Positions 35,831 through 46,909 of a stretch of DNA of 64,000 nt are shown here, in pieces. The position numbers and the translations under genes are program-made. The DNA is from Jackrogersella multiformis (lineage: Eukaryota; Ascomycota; Sordariomycetes; Xylariales; Hypoxylaceae), in contig CADCXD010000009.1 in assembly GCA_902806575.1 (NCBI GenBank), positions 1,550,001 through 1,614,000 on the forward strand, read 5' to 3'. Position 1 is the first letter of the stretch. Each line of letters begins with the position of its first letter. The notes beneath the pieces are model-generated. The model was not told the DNA's origin and did not search any database. It worked only from the letters and a program-made list of their open reading frames with translations.

Positions 35831-37868
35831 TCATCCGAACTTCAACTTGCTCTGCCCTTGCTCTAGCTTACTACTAGAGGCACTGCCTCTCGTAGGCTTC
35901 TTGGACGACGTAGATGGTGCAGCTGCAGTTTTCTGACCGCGTGGTGTCGTGGATCGGTAGCTAGCAAATGTCTGCTTGCCACGTTCTTCGTCCTGGAGGT
36001 CTTTGGCGAGATGCCAGTCGAGGTGGCTCTGTAGGGCCTCGGCGCTCTCGAGCCTTGCATCGCAGCGCGTACATACCTTGATATAGTCCGTGATTGGCCT
36101 CGGGCTACTTCCTGTTCGGTTCGGCGACACTTCCTTCGTCCGAATCTGGGTTTTAGCCATATCTGCTACGTCGTCGTCGAAACTCCCTCCAGCATCCCCA
36201 CCCGATGAACTCTCCTTCTTAGGAAAGAATCGCTGGATACCGGGATTATCGACCCGTCGTTTCTTCTCCGGTCGTTCATGTGTAGGTATTCCTGCCGAAG
36301 CCTCCCGAACGGTTTCGTTTGATTCGCGTGCTTCATCCCCCTTCAACAGGAACGCGCCTATGCCCCGGCTTCCCGTAATCCCGTCCTCGAACCCTCCCAC
36401 GCTCAAGCTCAGGTTCACGCATGGCCAGACCCTACCTTCTTGGATAATTTGGCTGAATAGATTCTTGGCAAGCTCAAACAAAGTTGCCTCATCAAGTATC
36501 CTCCCTTGCGGGATGCTACTCTGTCGCGAGCGGGTCTGGCCCCCCTGGCCGCGGTGATGTAGATTGATAGTCTTGGGCCGCCTCTTGTTTTCGAGAACAC
36601 CCTCCTCCACTAGTCGCGAGAATATGTCCGCGGCAAAGATCCGTAACCATTTGACCCCTTGCACCTGGGTGTTTACGCTGGGTCTGAAGGATTTGGCAGA
36701 CAGCATCGACTTGATCTGCGTACGAGAGCTGACCTCGCTGGGATCGATTCCCCGGATCGTGTTGTAAAGCCAGACGCCGGTTTCGTCGCTTAGCTTGAGC
36801 TTCATCTGCTCCACTGGCACAAGCAGCAGATCTTTGATGGCTTCCGTATGGAAGCTTGACACAACCTGATCGCCAAGCTTCCCCCCCAAGTTACGAATCT
36901 TAGTAAACTTCATGTCAGATAAGAAATGCTGCGCAGCCCGGTTCCGTATGACTGTCTGCTGGTTGGGCTTCTTGTAGCCAGAGCCCAACTTGCTGAGCAT
37001 TTTATTGCCTGCTATGCCCGCCGAACATGTGTACCCCAATACCCGCCGAATCTGAGCTCGTATGTCTCGAACAATTTCCGATCCAATAAGGATGGCTACG
37101 TCGTCCCAGTCCGGATCATCCGCCTCAGCTTCTACATCCTCGAGGTCGACGAGAGCGTCCGCTTGCCAATCAAGAGCAGTCACGGGAGGAAGAGGTAGCT
37201 TTTCCGTGGGGTCATCATAAGGAGGAGGGTTCGTGAGCTCCGGGAATCTCTGCAGGAGGATGGAGTGAATATGCGCGGACAGGTCGAGAAAGACTTCGTC
37301 TATGCTCGCTTTCTCAACCTTCTGCATAGTAGGTGGTAAGCTCTCCTTGACCAAGGCGAGAATTTTTCGCGACTGAAGCCTGTAAGGGTCTAGAGAGACC
37401 TTGTGAGTTCCGATATGTGAAGCTGCATCATTGTGATATGCCCATTTCTCGTCGCCTTCCTTCCAAGTAGCGACATGCTGCGAGAAAAGTTTTGGGCAGA
37501 GCTTCTTTGCGTCAGTCACGGTGCAGTGCCGACTGATGCCGAACTCGCGTGCGGGATAGTTGACAGCGATCAGCCCTTGCCTATTATTTTATAAGCCAAC
37601 GGCGGTCGGATATATTAGGTCTAGGTAGTAGAGAAAGTAATAAATACCACTGTTGAACGGCCAGGGGCTGATCTTCGGCAATACCTAGACGTACCACCTC
37701 ACATTGGGCGTAGAAGGCATCTAGATCAATGTGGGCGATAACGCGCAGAGGAGATGATGTTGAATAAGATGCCAACAAGTTTAGATGTCTGTATGTAAAT
37801 TGTGATTTCCGCCGCCCGGCACCGTGAAGCGGCGAAGACGTCTGGAAATGGGGTGAAGACATACTCAT
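35831..37868 (-). CDS. RAD30: DNA polymerase eta (Rad30)
   Basis: Two exons (37648-37868 and 35831-37580) give 656 residues. It is a Y-family translesion polymerase that copies past UV-induced cyclobutane pyrimidine dimers at stalled nuclear replication forks. The palm carries HIDLDAFYAQCE (catalytic Asp48) and ASIDEVFLD (Asp168, Glu169). The intron is placed so that QQWQGLIAVNYPAREFGI is continuous. The little-finger region follows. Near the C-terminus is a UBZ ubiquitin-binding finger: Cys577, Cys580, His593, His597, with Asp595 conserved. NPGIQRFF upstream resembles a PCNA-interacting PIP box, and the protein ends QSKLKFG. All key residues are present. The 40-residue N-terminal extension is Ser-rich. 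Confidence 0.95.
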
Positions 37869-40800
37869 CCGGGATCCGGGGTAGTAGGTATGGGACGGAT
37901 CAAGGTAGCGGAGGTCTTCGCAGATTCATGATCGATCGGAGGAACAAGGACCACGGACGGACTAAGCGAGATGACAATCTAACCCGGTCCGGCGATTCGT
38001 GAGAGAGATGTTCGGGGCCGGTAAGGAGGGAAGGTAGTTTTAGGTAGATGTTCAAAGCCGGATTTAGTAATGAGAGAAGGGAAGGATTTCCTCCGGTGAC
38101 GAGACGCGACTGCTGCATTCTTCCATGAAAAGTGGGGAACATGCGACTACGTCAATTCAGCACACACGACTTCCCTTATTATATTCCCCCTTTTCTTGAG
38201 TTCGAGTTCCTCTTTCCACGTTCCTAGATGTCGTACCAGTGTTCCTCGAGACCACAATTGGGGAGTAGCGAATAGGAGATTCTGGAACTTAATTGAGGCT
38301 TTTTTCCCGCACTTTTAATCGAATTGAATGTTTTCATTAGGTTTAATCACATCATGGATACATCTAAGTATCGATACCTATTTAGCAGCCTGCCTAAGTA
38401 CATGCACTATAGTAATATTTGTGCATTTTTGATATTGTAATATTGTAATCTTGTAATCTTCATATTACCTATTGTCAGCTTTCTCAACGTTGCATGATTA
38501 CGGGTTGCCAAACATGGTATACCTATCTAAGATATATTAGGGTATACTTTGCTTAAGAGCTTAGCTGAAGAGAATGACACAATAAAAGAGATTCCCAATT
38601 TCCAATTGGAACATTCTCCTTTCCGAAAATCCCGACCCCGTGATTAACCACGATGTAACTTCATGCGAACGGTTGACGGAAGCGTCGTGCCACCGTGTCG
38701 TAGCATAGTACGGCGCCCATTCGCCCAACAGGGATGAGCAGGCAATACCATATCCTCTATTAAACACGCCAGCCCTATGCTACGCGCAGGAACCTGCCTT
38801 GGAGTTCATGTAGAATTCGTGCCACCGCGATGTGCCACTCGTCTCCTAATAATATCGTTGCGCATGTCGAGTTAGGCATATTTAACTTCACACATATAAT
38901 TGCTAGAAAAGAATTAAAAAAAAGGAGAGAACCCCTATCATACCAATGATCCTCCCAGCCCATTGTAGGGTCGAGACGGGAGACTGCGTAGTTTTTTTTT
39001 TCCCGTTCAGATCTACCACCCTCCCTCCTATGACGGTCTGACGCCGACGGAGAAGTTCTGGGCCCATGACTAAGCTGCCGGTCCGATTCTGGACTGCAAG
39101 CCTCTCGTGCATATGGTTCGCGACCTGTTCAAGCCATGGCGGGATAAGTCTCAGGAGGCGGCAGTCTACTGTCAGATAAAAACAGGGTTGCAGCATCGTA
39201 GGACGCTTCGGTTTTGTCCGAGTCCCCCAGCGTATTGGGCCGAGCTGAATCGTCCACCGGCACTGAAAAGAGCAATTCTCGATGCTCGACGCTATTGAAC
39301 ACATCCTTCTCGGATGTCGTACGTAATGGAGCGGATGGGATGGGCATCTCTTTTGCATGGTGGCTTGAGAAAGGAATATAGGCTTGTCAGGTAGGGTGAC
39401 TTGAGTGTTTTGAATGGCTCAGGCTTTAGTGGTATCAGATCCTCGGGGTCATACAGCATGTAGCTCTAGAAGTGTTCTCCCGTTCCAAGAAGTATCAACC
39501 AAGCAAGAATTGCAAATTAGATGTTCATATTTGCGAAGGGAGCAAATCCTATTGGCGATCGCCGAAGTAGCATCTCCGCCTCTTCTTGTCGTAAAGATCC
39601 TGTCTCCATCGTAACTGTTATCATCAATACCTAGGCAGTCGTATCAAGTTGACATGTTCGTCGTCTCCTGATGGTTATTGCCATATCAGTGAAAACTCTC
39701 ATGATTCTAAGCAATCGCAGAATAAGGTGCAATGGCGCAACCGCTAGATAGAAGATCCCCTTAATCTCGCCCCGTGAGACGTCTGCCGGTCGAGCACCGG
39801 CGGCATATCCCTATTAGAATTAACTCCCCCATGGTAACGTCCTGAATTACTTACCTGTAAGACTCGTCATGTGACATCACGGTCTCTCCTATTCATCATG
39901 CAATTGGCCGCAAATATCGTTACCCAGCACCATGACTGCTTAGTTGAAATGCCGAGAGTAGTAATCGGCAAGGCTCGATGACGGACAGGCGTCCCCTTAC
40001 AGGCGTCATAGTTACCCTTCTCATGGCAAGCATGGTACTTTGTAGATTAGAGCCTCCCCTTCTGTGAAACTTAATTTGAACAGGGGCTTCATCTTACTAC
40101 ATAGCTTTTAATTCGTGTGACAATACAAATATCCGCCATTTACACGTCTAGGACACTGGTTGGGGGCCGAAAAGAGTCGATTTCGCGTGCCCAAGAACGG
40201 GACGATACCGAACGACCCGACTATTCAGTCTCGGCAAACTCCTCTGGATGCCATTATGAGTATCTTCAGCAGACAGACTATCCTCCCGCCTCACTACTAC
40301 CCGCGTTACTTGGCAGTGATCCGAGATTAGGCCAAGAGAGAATGTACCCGTTGCGAGGCTCGGAAGTCAGGTGTTTGTTTGTACCCATTTCAGCACATTC
40401 AGGCCGCAAACAGCTCTGATTCGGTGGTACTGAGAAATTCATCGTAGGTTTCTGGCAAACGTTGACCAAAGAGCTTGGAAGCTTTCGGGTCACGAATAGA
40501 ACGGCCATGGCAGTACAGGAGGCGCAGGGTTTGCTCTAACCATCATATTCCGCCCCAGGAAGCCTTTCTCTATGGGGTTTTCTATGAGCGTAGGGTAAGA
40601 GTTTCTGATAAAGTGACCGTGATTGGAAAGTACCATCCGGATTAGGTCGACGGCCCTGTTTGTTCCTCACGAGATCTTTCACACATGCGGCTCCGCCCAC
40701 GCTGCCACCCTTTCATACCGGGATAGAGCAGGAATGGGGTTCTGAGAGCGGTGAGTTCTCGATGCATCTTTCTGAATCCCTCGCTCCTCTAGGAGGGCGA

Positions 40801-41689
40801 GCGATATGACGATCACCCTAAGCTACTTCGAGGATCAGCCTGCATAAAGGCTACCAGCGCCTGTTGTACTTGCCCTTTTCAACAAGCATAGGCTTAGGTC
40901 ATTCTCATGTTGTGATATCATGAACCGAGCTGTCGGTATCCATTCATCGATCGTATTGCTCGTGCAGAGTCGACCCTGATGGTCGGTATTCGATGAGCAT
41001 TGCCGCTCGGCTTCGCCTGTGCTTTCAGCCCTTCTTCAACGAGATAATTCTCCATGGAACCTGCTTGATCTGGACTTTCTTAGCAGTCCTATTGGCGGAT
41101 AGATGAGTTCGAGATCGTAGGCTTGCTTAGAAATCTCCCTCGGCGTCGTAGACGGGCCTACTCCTTTCTTCGGTCTGCTCCTTATGATGACTATAATGGT
41201 GATATCTTTCTGCTCTGGAAATTCCTGACAGTAGCACAGCCTTCGTTCTATCTCTGATCGCTCTGCTCTGCTGAGTATATCAGGTGATACAACGATCCTA
41301 TCATCGCCTCAGTCGTCACCGAGGAGACGTACGTCTCTAGAGACTGCAAGAATGGGGGGAGATTGCGTGCGGATTTGTGAGGCTCTGCGGGTTTCCTGAG
41401 GTCCAGAATCGCTAACCTTCGAGGTCTTGCTAGCAAATATCCGGCGTAGTCCGACTATGCGGCTCCTATACCGCAGAACATGCTGTATCGTAGCCATGAT
41501 TCTCCTTCTCTATAAGGAGCCCGTCGATTCCTCGTGGGATGAGAACCGGGATAGATGATAAACCAGAGTCTTTCAGAACTTCCACCTAGCCATTGGTTTC
41601 CAGCAGCTATATTTGCTTCCTTAGCGTCCTCGCACAGTTCTCACTTCTAAGTTTGGACACTTACCTGAACCACAAACACCTTCACTACA
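37869..41689. other. Gene-free region, no supported gene
   Basis: Nearly 4 kb with normal composition. The best frames are 38903-39358 on minus (151 residues, ending in a hydrophobic segment IGMIGVLSFFLILF), 40117-40419 on plus (100 residues) and 41248-41497 on minus. None shows a domain, plausible splice continuation or signal peptide. The stretch 40600-41560 looks protein-like in places but is broken in all frames; a transposon or gene relic is possible. Confidence 0.45.
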
Positions 41690-41935
41690 ATGTGAGTAAC
41701 TCGACAACAAACTTCTTGACTTTTGTCTAATAGATCTTTTAGGAGTGACGACAGAACCCCGTCTCCTGATAATGAATATTATCCACCCCCTGACAACGGT
41801 GACTACGATACGACCGAAAAAATCCAATGCTGCGGCTGTAGCGAAAATGACTACTTCAAGCACAGCGGCGACCCGGACTCTGCCATGTGCAAGAGTTGTG
41901 GCCATCAAGTGTGTACAGACTGCACCATAGGCTAA
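41690..41935 (+). CDS. Tiny cysteine-rich zinc-ribbon-like protein (split start codon)
   Basis: Exon 2 (41743-41935) encodes a 64-residue protein if the start codon is split: AT at 41690-41691, a GTGAGT donor at 41692, an acceptor TTTTAG ending at 41742, then G. This yields MSDDRTPSPDNEYYPPPDNG and continues to KIQCCGCSENDYF and MCKSCGHQVCTDCTIG. The six cysteines after CC (CxxC, CxxC, CxxC) plus His form a probable zinc ribbon; the N-terminal half is acidic and disordered. I know of no function. The upstream TACAATGTGAGT would otherwise be ATG followed at once by stop, so the split-codon reading is the only one that gives an ATG start. A start lying in an unseen upstream exon is the alternative. 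Confidence 0.6.
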
Positions 41936-43055
41936 TCGCCGTAGCACCCATTGCCATAAAGATACGAGGGACAATACACGGTACCTGATATGATGGATGG
42001 CCCAAGCTAAGATAGGTCAATTGTTGGTATTAGATTGGGGGTTGCTGTTCGTTCACGCGATAGATATGATATGGGTTCCTTACTATGTTGTTGTTATTAT
42101 TGTTGTTTTATATTCTGTTCTTGTATTCGTACCACTACCATCGCTATCTCTCATCTACTCGGCGATGAAGATCACTCTCGTTCTTTAGTAGACCTCGAGG
42201 TTTCAACTTTTTAGATTCATTAGATAAATTTCAACCGGTTGTCTAAATGATCTTCTAATTATTGACGTGAAAGAAAGAAAAAATGAATTAGGTATTGGTG
42301 GGTGACTTACTGGTAATACCTTGGCATTTAGTCTTTGGACATAATAGGAGGGCTGTTGTTTATATACTTGCCTACCTACCCCTAGGCAGACATCTTATCA
42401 CACCTACATAAGGTTCGTAGGTAAGGTAGAATCCTGTATGACTTAACCCTTCCTTTGAAACTAAGGTTACTTCGTAACTTTAGTCTTTAATTGGTTAAAA
42501 TATAGGTAATTATAGTTAAATATATCGCATATTGCATGTTGTCTTAGAGAATGCGGTGAGAGTGCTTATTTTATCCCCACAAGGCATAGTCTAATTGACG
42601 TGGTGTTGAGATAGGGGTTGGTAAGCTGGGGGAGTGGAAAATGATGGTTCGAGTCTGACAACGCATTTAGTTCGCTGTTATATACCTTACCTAGATGAAA
42701 TAAAAGGGGTCAGATCTAAGGTCCTAATAATGTTTGACTATAATTGGTCGAATCGTCTTCTTCACATACCTAGGTACAAGTTCGCATGTCTCCCTGATAA
42801 TCTTTCAGACAGGATTGGATGATTACTTATTAATGGCGTTCAGCTCATTATATAGAACTTAAGGGCTCGATACCCTATAAGTAGGCGGATTCATTAGACC
42901 AGGTATATCGAATACAACAACATCATTACGCGTGCTACCGCTACCACTATTAAAAGTATAATCCTCAAAATGCCACGGGAGAAAGATTGGGATCCCGAAT
43001 CCGCTGAAGGCCCAAACTCCAATGTCCAAAGGGGGGGTATCAATTGCGCTCGTAT
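41936..43055. other. Intergenic region, no gene seen
   Basis: Convergent 3' flanks of the cysteine-rich gene and PFA5. It contains CTACCTACCCCTAGG near 42370 and ATACCTAGGTAC near 42768. No frame with a domain and no RNA gene were recognised. Confidence 0.5.
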
Positions 43056-44471
43056 CTAAGTCCTGTTTCCTCTTCTGAGCTCCTTCATCTCGAGCCCTGA
43101 ACCGTTGTTCGTCGCGAGATCGACAAGGTTATACCTAGCAAGAACGTCTGCCAAGACCTTGCCCATGGGGTAGAAGCTGTCATGGCTCTCGTGGCTAACG
43201 CATGGTGACCTTCGAAAAGGTAGGATCCAATCAAGAACGTTGGTGCCCATCACGCTTTGCCAGTTCTGCCAAGCCCCGATATCCCATGGGTTCTCCCCTG
43301 GCTCCGTCCTTAGTATTGCGAAAGTTCGGTTCGCCGAGTCATCACGGGCTGGCGGGCTAAGGTGATTCGGATGTGGGCTCGTACCCCTACTCTCAACTGC
43401 CCGAGGCCTTGCCGTGCCATTGAGCCGGCTGTTCATAACTTCTCCCGGTTTGGGGAGCGGGTAAGTCACCACGGTAAACATGTCCGTCGATTCAGTACCA
43501 CGGGGCACGCGGACAGCCAACTGGTACACCTTGGACCGAGATCCTAGCATATCGACATTTGTCATGTTAAGGAAGATGTACCGTACTGACGTCGCAGTCA
43601 TTAGAAAAGTGAAGAGCCCAAAGAAGGCAGCCAGCACGATGACAGGTATAAAATGGGGGTCCAATGGAGATCCCTCATGCATCACTTTCCGAAGACTCGA
43701 GGCTGCAGCACCGAGGACGACACCACAGTAGCAAGCAGTATAGGTGGTAAACTGGACGAAAAACTTGAAAGCTATGGGCTGTTAGCAAATGCTGGGTATT
43801 GAACAGGGCAGCATTCATTATGGCTCACAATTCTCTCCTATCATGCCGCCGACCCAGGGACAGTAATGATCCATGCGATATACGCACCGGTCGATCTCGC
43901 TACTGTGATGAACCCTGTCCGGCTTCCAGTTGCAGCATTCGGAGCACCATTTAGGACGGCCGTCGTTCTCGCATACGAACACATCTTTGGTATAGAATTG
44001 CTCTAGGCCTGGACTATCTGGATCGAGGTCGGGGCCGCCGCCATAGTAGGGTTGGCTTTCGAGATCATGTTCCTGACGCCCATGCTTTCTGTCCTCCTTT
44101 TCCCTCTTCCTTCGCTCGATCGCTACGGACGTGAGCGGTACAACTCCAGGATCGAGAAGGACGGTTAAGACAGCTCTTAGATAAGTACCTATCATCAATA
44201 AGAGAAATAGGAAGTATAGGATCAAGATGGCGATGGCTGGCCCGAACTCGGCTCGCGTGTTGATGAGGTAACTAGCTAGACGATGATATTTGTTAGCTAA
44301 CTAGGTACCTAGGTCCTAGGTAGGTAATGAAATGACTCGAGAGGATATAGCCTTACAGCAGACTCGGCTGACGACGACATAGGTGGAGTAGCCAATGGCG
44401 CCAACTAAAAATAGAGGGACAATGCGTGTGGTCCAGCGCGTCGCAGCTCTCGTGCTTTCAATTATAGGCAT
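43056..44471 (-). CDS. PFA5: Palmitoyltransferase Pfa5 (zDHHC family)
   Basis: Three exons (44357-44471, 43829-44275, 43056-43771) give 425 residues. It is an integral membrane protein S-acyltransferase that attaches palmitate to cysteines of substrate proteins. Membrane segments are visible at the N-terminus (RIVPLFLVGAIGYSTYVVVS), in ILILYFLFLLLMIGTYL, and after the catalytic domain (FKFFVQFTTYTACYCGVVL and VIVLAAFFGLFTFLM). The cysteine-rich domain runs CSECCNWKPDRVHHSSEIDR to CVYRMDHYCPWVGGMIGENS. The catalytic motif is DHYC rather than DHHC, a known active variant. The intron before SFKFF is phase 1 and restores the family motif. Intron 1 contains an ACCTAGGT palindrome cluster. The C-terminal cytosolic tail is polar. 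Confidence 0.9.
44300..44327. repeat. ACCTAGGT palindromes inside PFA5 intron 1
   Basis: CTAGGTACCTAGGTCCTAGGTAGG lies within the first intron of PFA5, showing that this motif family is tolerated in transcribed introns as well as intergenic DNA. Confidence 0.8.
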
Positions 44472-44540
44472 TTCCTACCATCCTGATGACTGGCCCCCTT
44501 CTGTGTTTTGCAAGTGACGCCGGCTGCTACTCTGGAGGAG

Positions 44541-44591
44541 AAGCGTTGAGAAGCGTTGAGAAGCGTTCAGCGTGCAGCGTGCAGCGTGCAG
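44541..44591. repeat. Two adjoining short tandem repeats upstream of PFA5
   Basis: Three near-perfect 10-bp units (AAGCGTTGAG, the third ending TCAG) are followed directly by three 7-bp CGTGCAG units. They lie 70-120 bases upstream of the PFA5 start, in the probable promoter or 5' leader. Confidence 0.8.
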
Positions 44592-45569
44592 CGTTCGTCG
44601 GTCTCCCGACGAGACGCGGATAAGCTAGAGAGCTGTCGTTGTTTGTTGGTCCGGGGTTGCATCAAAAGATTGCACGGGGTCTGAATGGGGTCTCGAACTC
44701 CTACATACATTACAATATATTACCGATTGGGGGGCATGTAAGTAAGGACAAGGATTCAAATCGGAAATGATGAATGATGACTTACGCGATATCTACCGAG
44801 GTACCTAGGTACTATTAATAGATTAGGTAATATTATGTACATAGATACCTATTTGGTGTATTATGTCATAAGGTTTATTGTCAACATGGTCTGTGCTTAT
44901 CTATTCTAGTGCTATCTACCTAGGTACATAATTATCTCCTAAAAACCCTACCGTGATATCTACTACCTAGGTACCTACCTCCTAATGTAGAATATCTTAC
45001 AATATTCAAATTGTAATACCACCAGAACCCATTCTACCATAGTAGAGCCATACAGCTTATGTGTCAACAGCCTTCGGAATCTCATAATAAACACAATCCT
45101 AGGTATCTTATCCACAATGTTAGACTTATATGCCAATAATAACTTAAGCCCTATTAATTATCCCATAAGGACAAACCATCAGAACCTACTAGCTAGGAAA
45201 AAGGGGTATCAATAACCTACCTAGGAATATCCTCGAATGCCTAATGCGTATACTCAGGTTCTAGGTGACTAGTAAAACAGGACCTCCCATCTCATCCCAT
45301 CCCTTCCCTTCCCCCCTGTGTAGAATAACCGAAGTCTATCTACAACTCCCGCCCAGCCGACCCGAGTAATTTCCAATTTCCTCTCTCGCTGTACCTCGTC
45401 GTCTTCCAGTCCTCTAGTGGGTATATCAAGAGTGAAAGGCATCCTTACCAAACCGTTAAACGCCAATTCATGTCCCATCGTCCCGTTCGTCATCTCTTCA
45501 TGTACAGAAAACTTCCGCCCAGCCAACCGGCCGTGCATCTACCCATCATACCCATACCCATACCCGTAC
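44592..45569. other. Intergenic region, no gene seen
   Basis: Upstream of PFA5 and downstream of the thaumatin-like gene. It is rich in ACCTAGGT motifs (44806-44812, 44917-44925, 44965-44980). Frames at 45269-45538 on minus and across 45417-46289 on plus are, respectively, unsupported and antisense to the thaumatin gene. Confidence 0.5.
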
Positions 45570-46909
45570 TCATACCGCCAACATCACAGCTCCAACAACC
45601 AAGGCAACACCCGCCGCCGCCACTCCGGACATCCGGAGCCTGGGCGCCGCGGCCTTCTGCTTCGACTCGATGTAGGTCGCGTTCATAGCCTTGAGCCTGA
45701 CCTCGGCCGACACATTGCCGCTCTGGGCGATGGCGTGCAGCTCGTCGGTGAACGTGGCCAGGATGTTGGTGCTGCGCCCCGCCGGGCAGAACACGATTTC
45801 CCACCCGCCCCCGCTCGGGATGATAAACGTGGAGGATTGGTCGTCGAACGCGTAGCTGTACGCGTCGGGGCACATAGCCTTGGCGCTGTACGAGTACCGG
45901 CTCGGCTCGCACACCCCCGGGTCGTTGTACTCCCCCGTGCAGCAGTCCTCCGGCTCGTTGTCCGCCGCGCACGCGCTCTTGCACGGGTCGAATACCGGCC
46001 GCTGTATGTTGTCGTCCGGATACGGGTATACCCCGTCCCCCGGCTTCTCGGGCGGGAAGGCCTGGAGGTCCCAGGGGCACCAGTTGGTCAGGTCCCCATT
46101 GGACTGGATATCCTCGTACGGCATGGGATAGGTCGAGTTGGTGTAGGTGAGCCCAGTCTTACTGAAGGCGGCGAGGTACCCAGGCGTTCCAATGCATGCC
46201 GGATTGACCAGGTTGGGCGGAATGTACGATGTGTTGTCTGCCGGGTGGTAGACTATGGCTATAGGCAGATTATAGCCATCGACAAGTGATATGTCGTAAA
46301 AAGTCTGCCTGCCAGTGACACCACCTGCAAGATTGAATTCAGCAAGTGTAACGGGAACGGCGCCCTGTCTTTTCGTTAGCAGCTAAAACATACATCGTGT
46401 CTCGTCTCATCTTATGTTTGACCTACACCGTACTCGCAATCTAACTTGCCAAAGCAATCACCAGTCTTACACGTCGCTGTATCACCACCAGTGGTGCAGT
46501 TTGTACGCCCCCAAACTCTGCCCTGCCAAGTTGGACCGATAGTCTGATATTTGGTCTCGCCAGGTCCGAGTTCGAAACCGTGAGAGTCGGGAGGATCACC
46601 ATGCTGAGTTCTAATTCCAGGCCATAGTGTATCTCCACAGTTATTGGTAACGATCAATGGGATCGCATTTTCGCGTTTCGTTAAAGGACGACTCGTTCCT
46701 TGATATCGTCTGTTGGGACCCAGGTAGTCAAACGCGTATAGTTCGTGGTTGCTCGGGTACACAACGGCACCTGCTCGTGGGACCTGTGATAATAAGAAGA
46801 GACCGGCAATGAGTGACGATTTATTCCTTAAAGTATCACGTCGATGGCCATAGGAGCATGGCCATTGATGCATGGTTCTGCGTTGTTGCGCTTGCGCAGA
46901 GCTTGTCAT
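45570..46909 (-). CDS. Thaumatin-like protein, secreted and probably GPI-anchored
   Basis: Two exons (46427-46909 and 45570-46364) give 425 residues. A hydrophobic signal sequence lies at about 31-48 (SSLIAGLFLLSQVPRAGA), preceded by an unusually long basic N-terminus; Met13 is a possible alternative start. A dibasic KR at 78-79 sits just before the thaumatin domain and could be a Kex2 cleavage site. The domain shows VTNNCGDTLWPGI, GRVWGRTNCT, CKTGDCFGKLDCEYGGAVP, LAEFNL, and many cysteines (CCTGEYNDPGVCEP, MCPDAYSYAFDD). Family members bind or cleave beta-1,3-glucans; here a wall role is inferred. The tail (MSGVAAAGVALVVGAVMLAV) fits a GPI signal. The intron uses a GTAGGT donor that keeps EYGGAVP intact. 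Confidence 0.88.

Noticed and set aside
38903..39358. 151-residue minus-strand frame with a hydrophobic C-terminus
   Set aside because: No family resemblance, overlaps another open frame of the same strand, and no splice or start context supports it.
42640..42665. GGTTCGAGTCTGA resembling a tRNA B box
   Set aside because: No acceptor stem, A box or cloverleaf can be built around it.
45417..46289. 290-residue plus-strand frame
   Set aside because: Antisense to the thaumatin-like gene; its openness follows from GC-rich third positions of the real gene.
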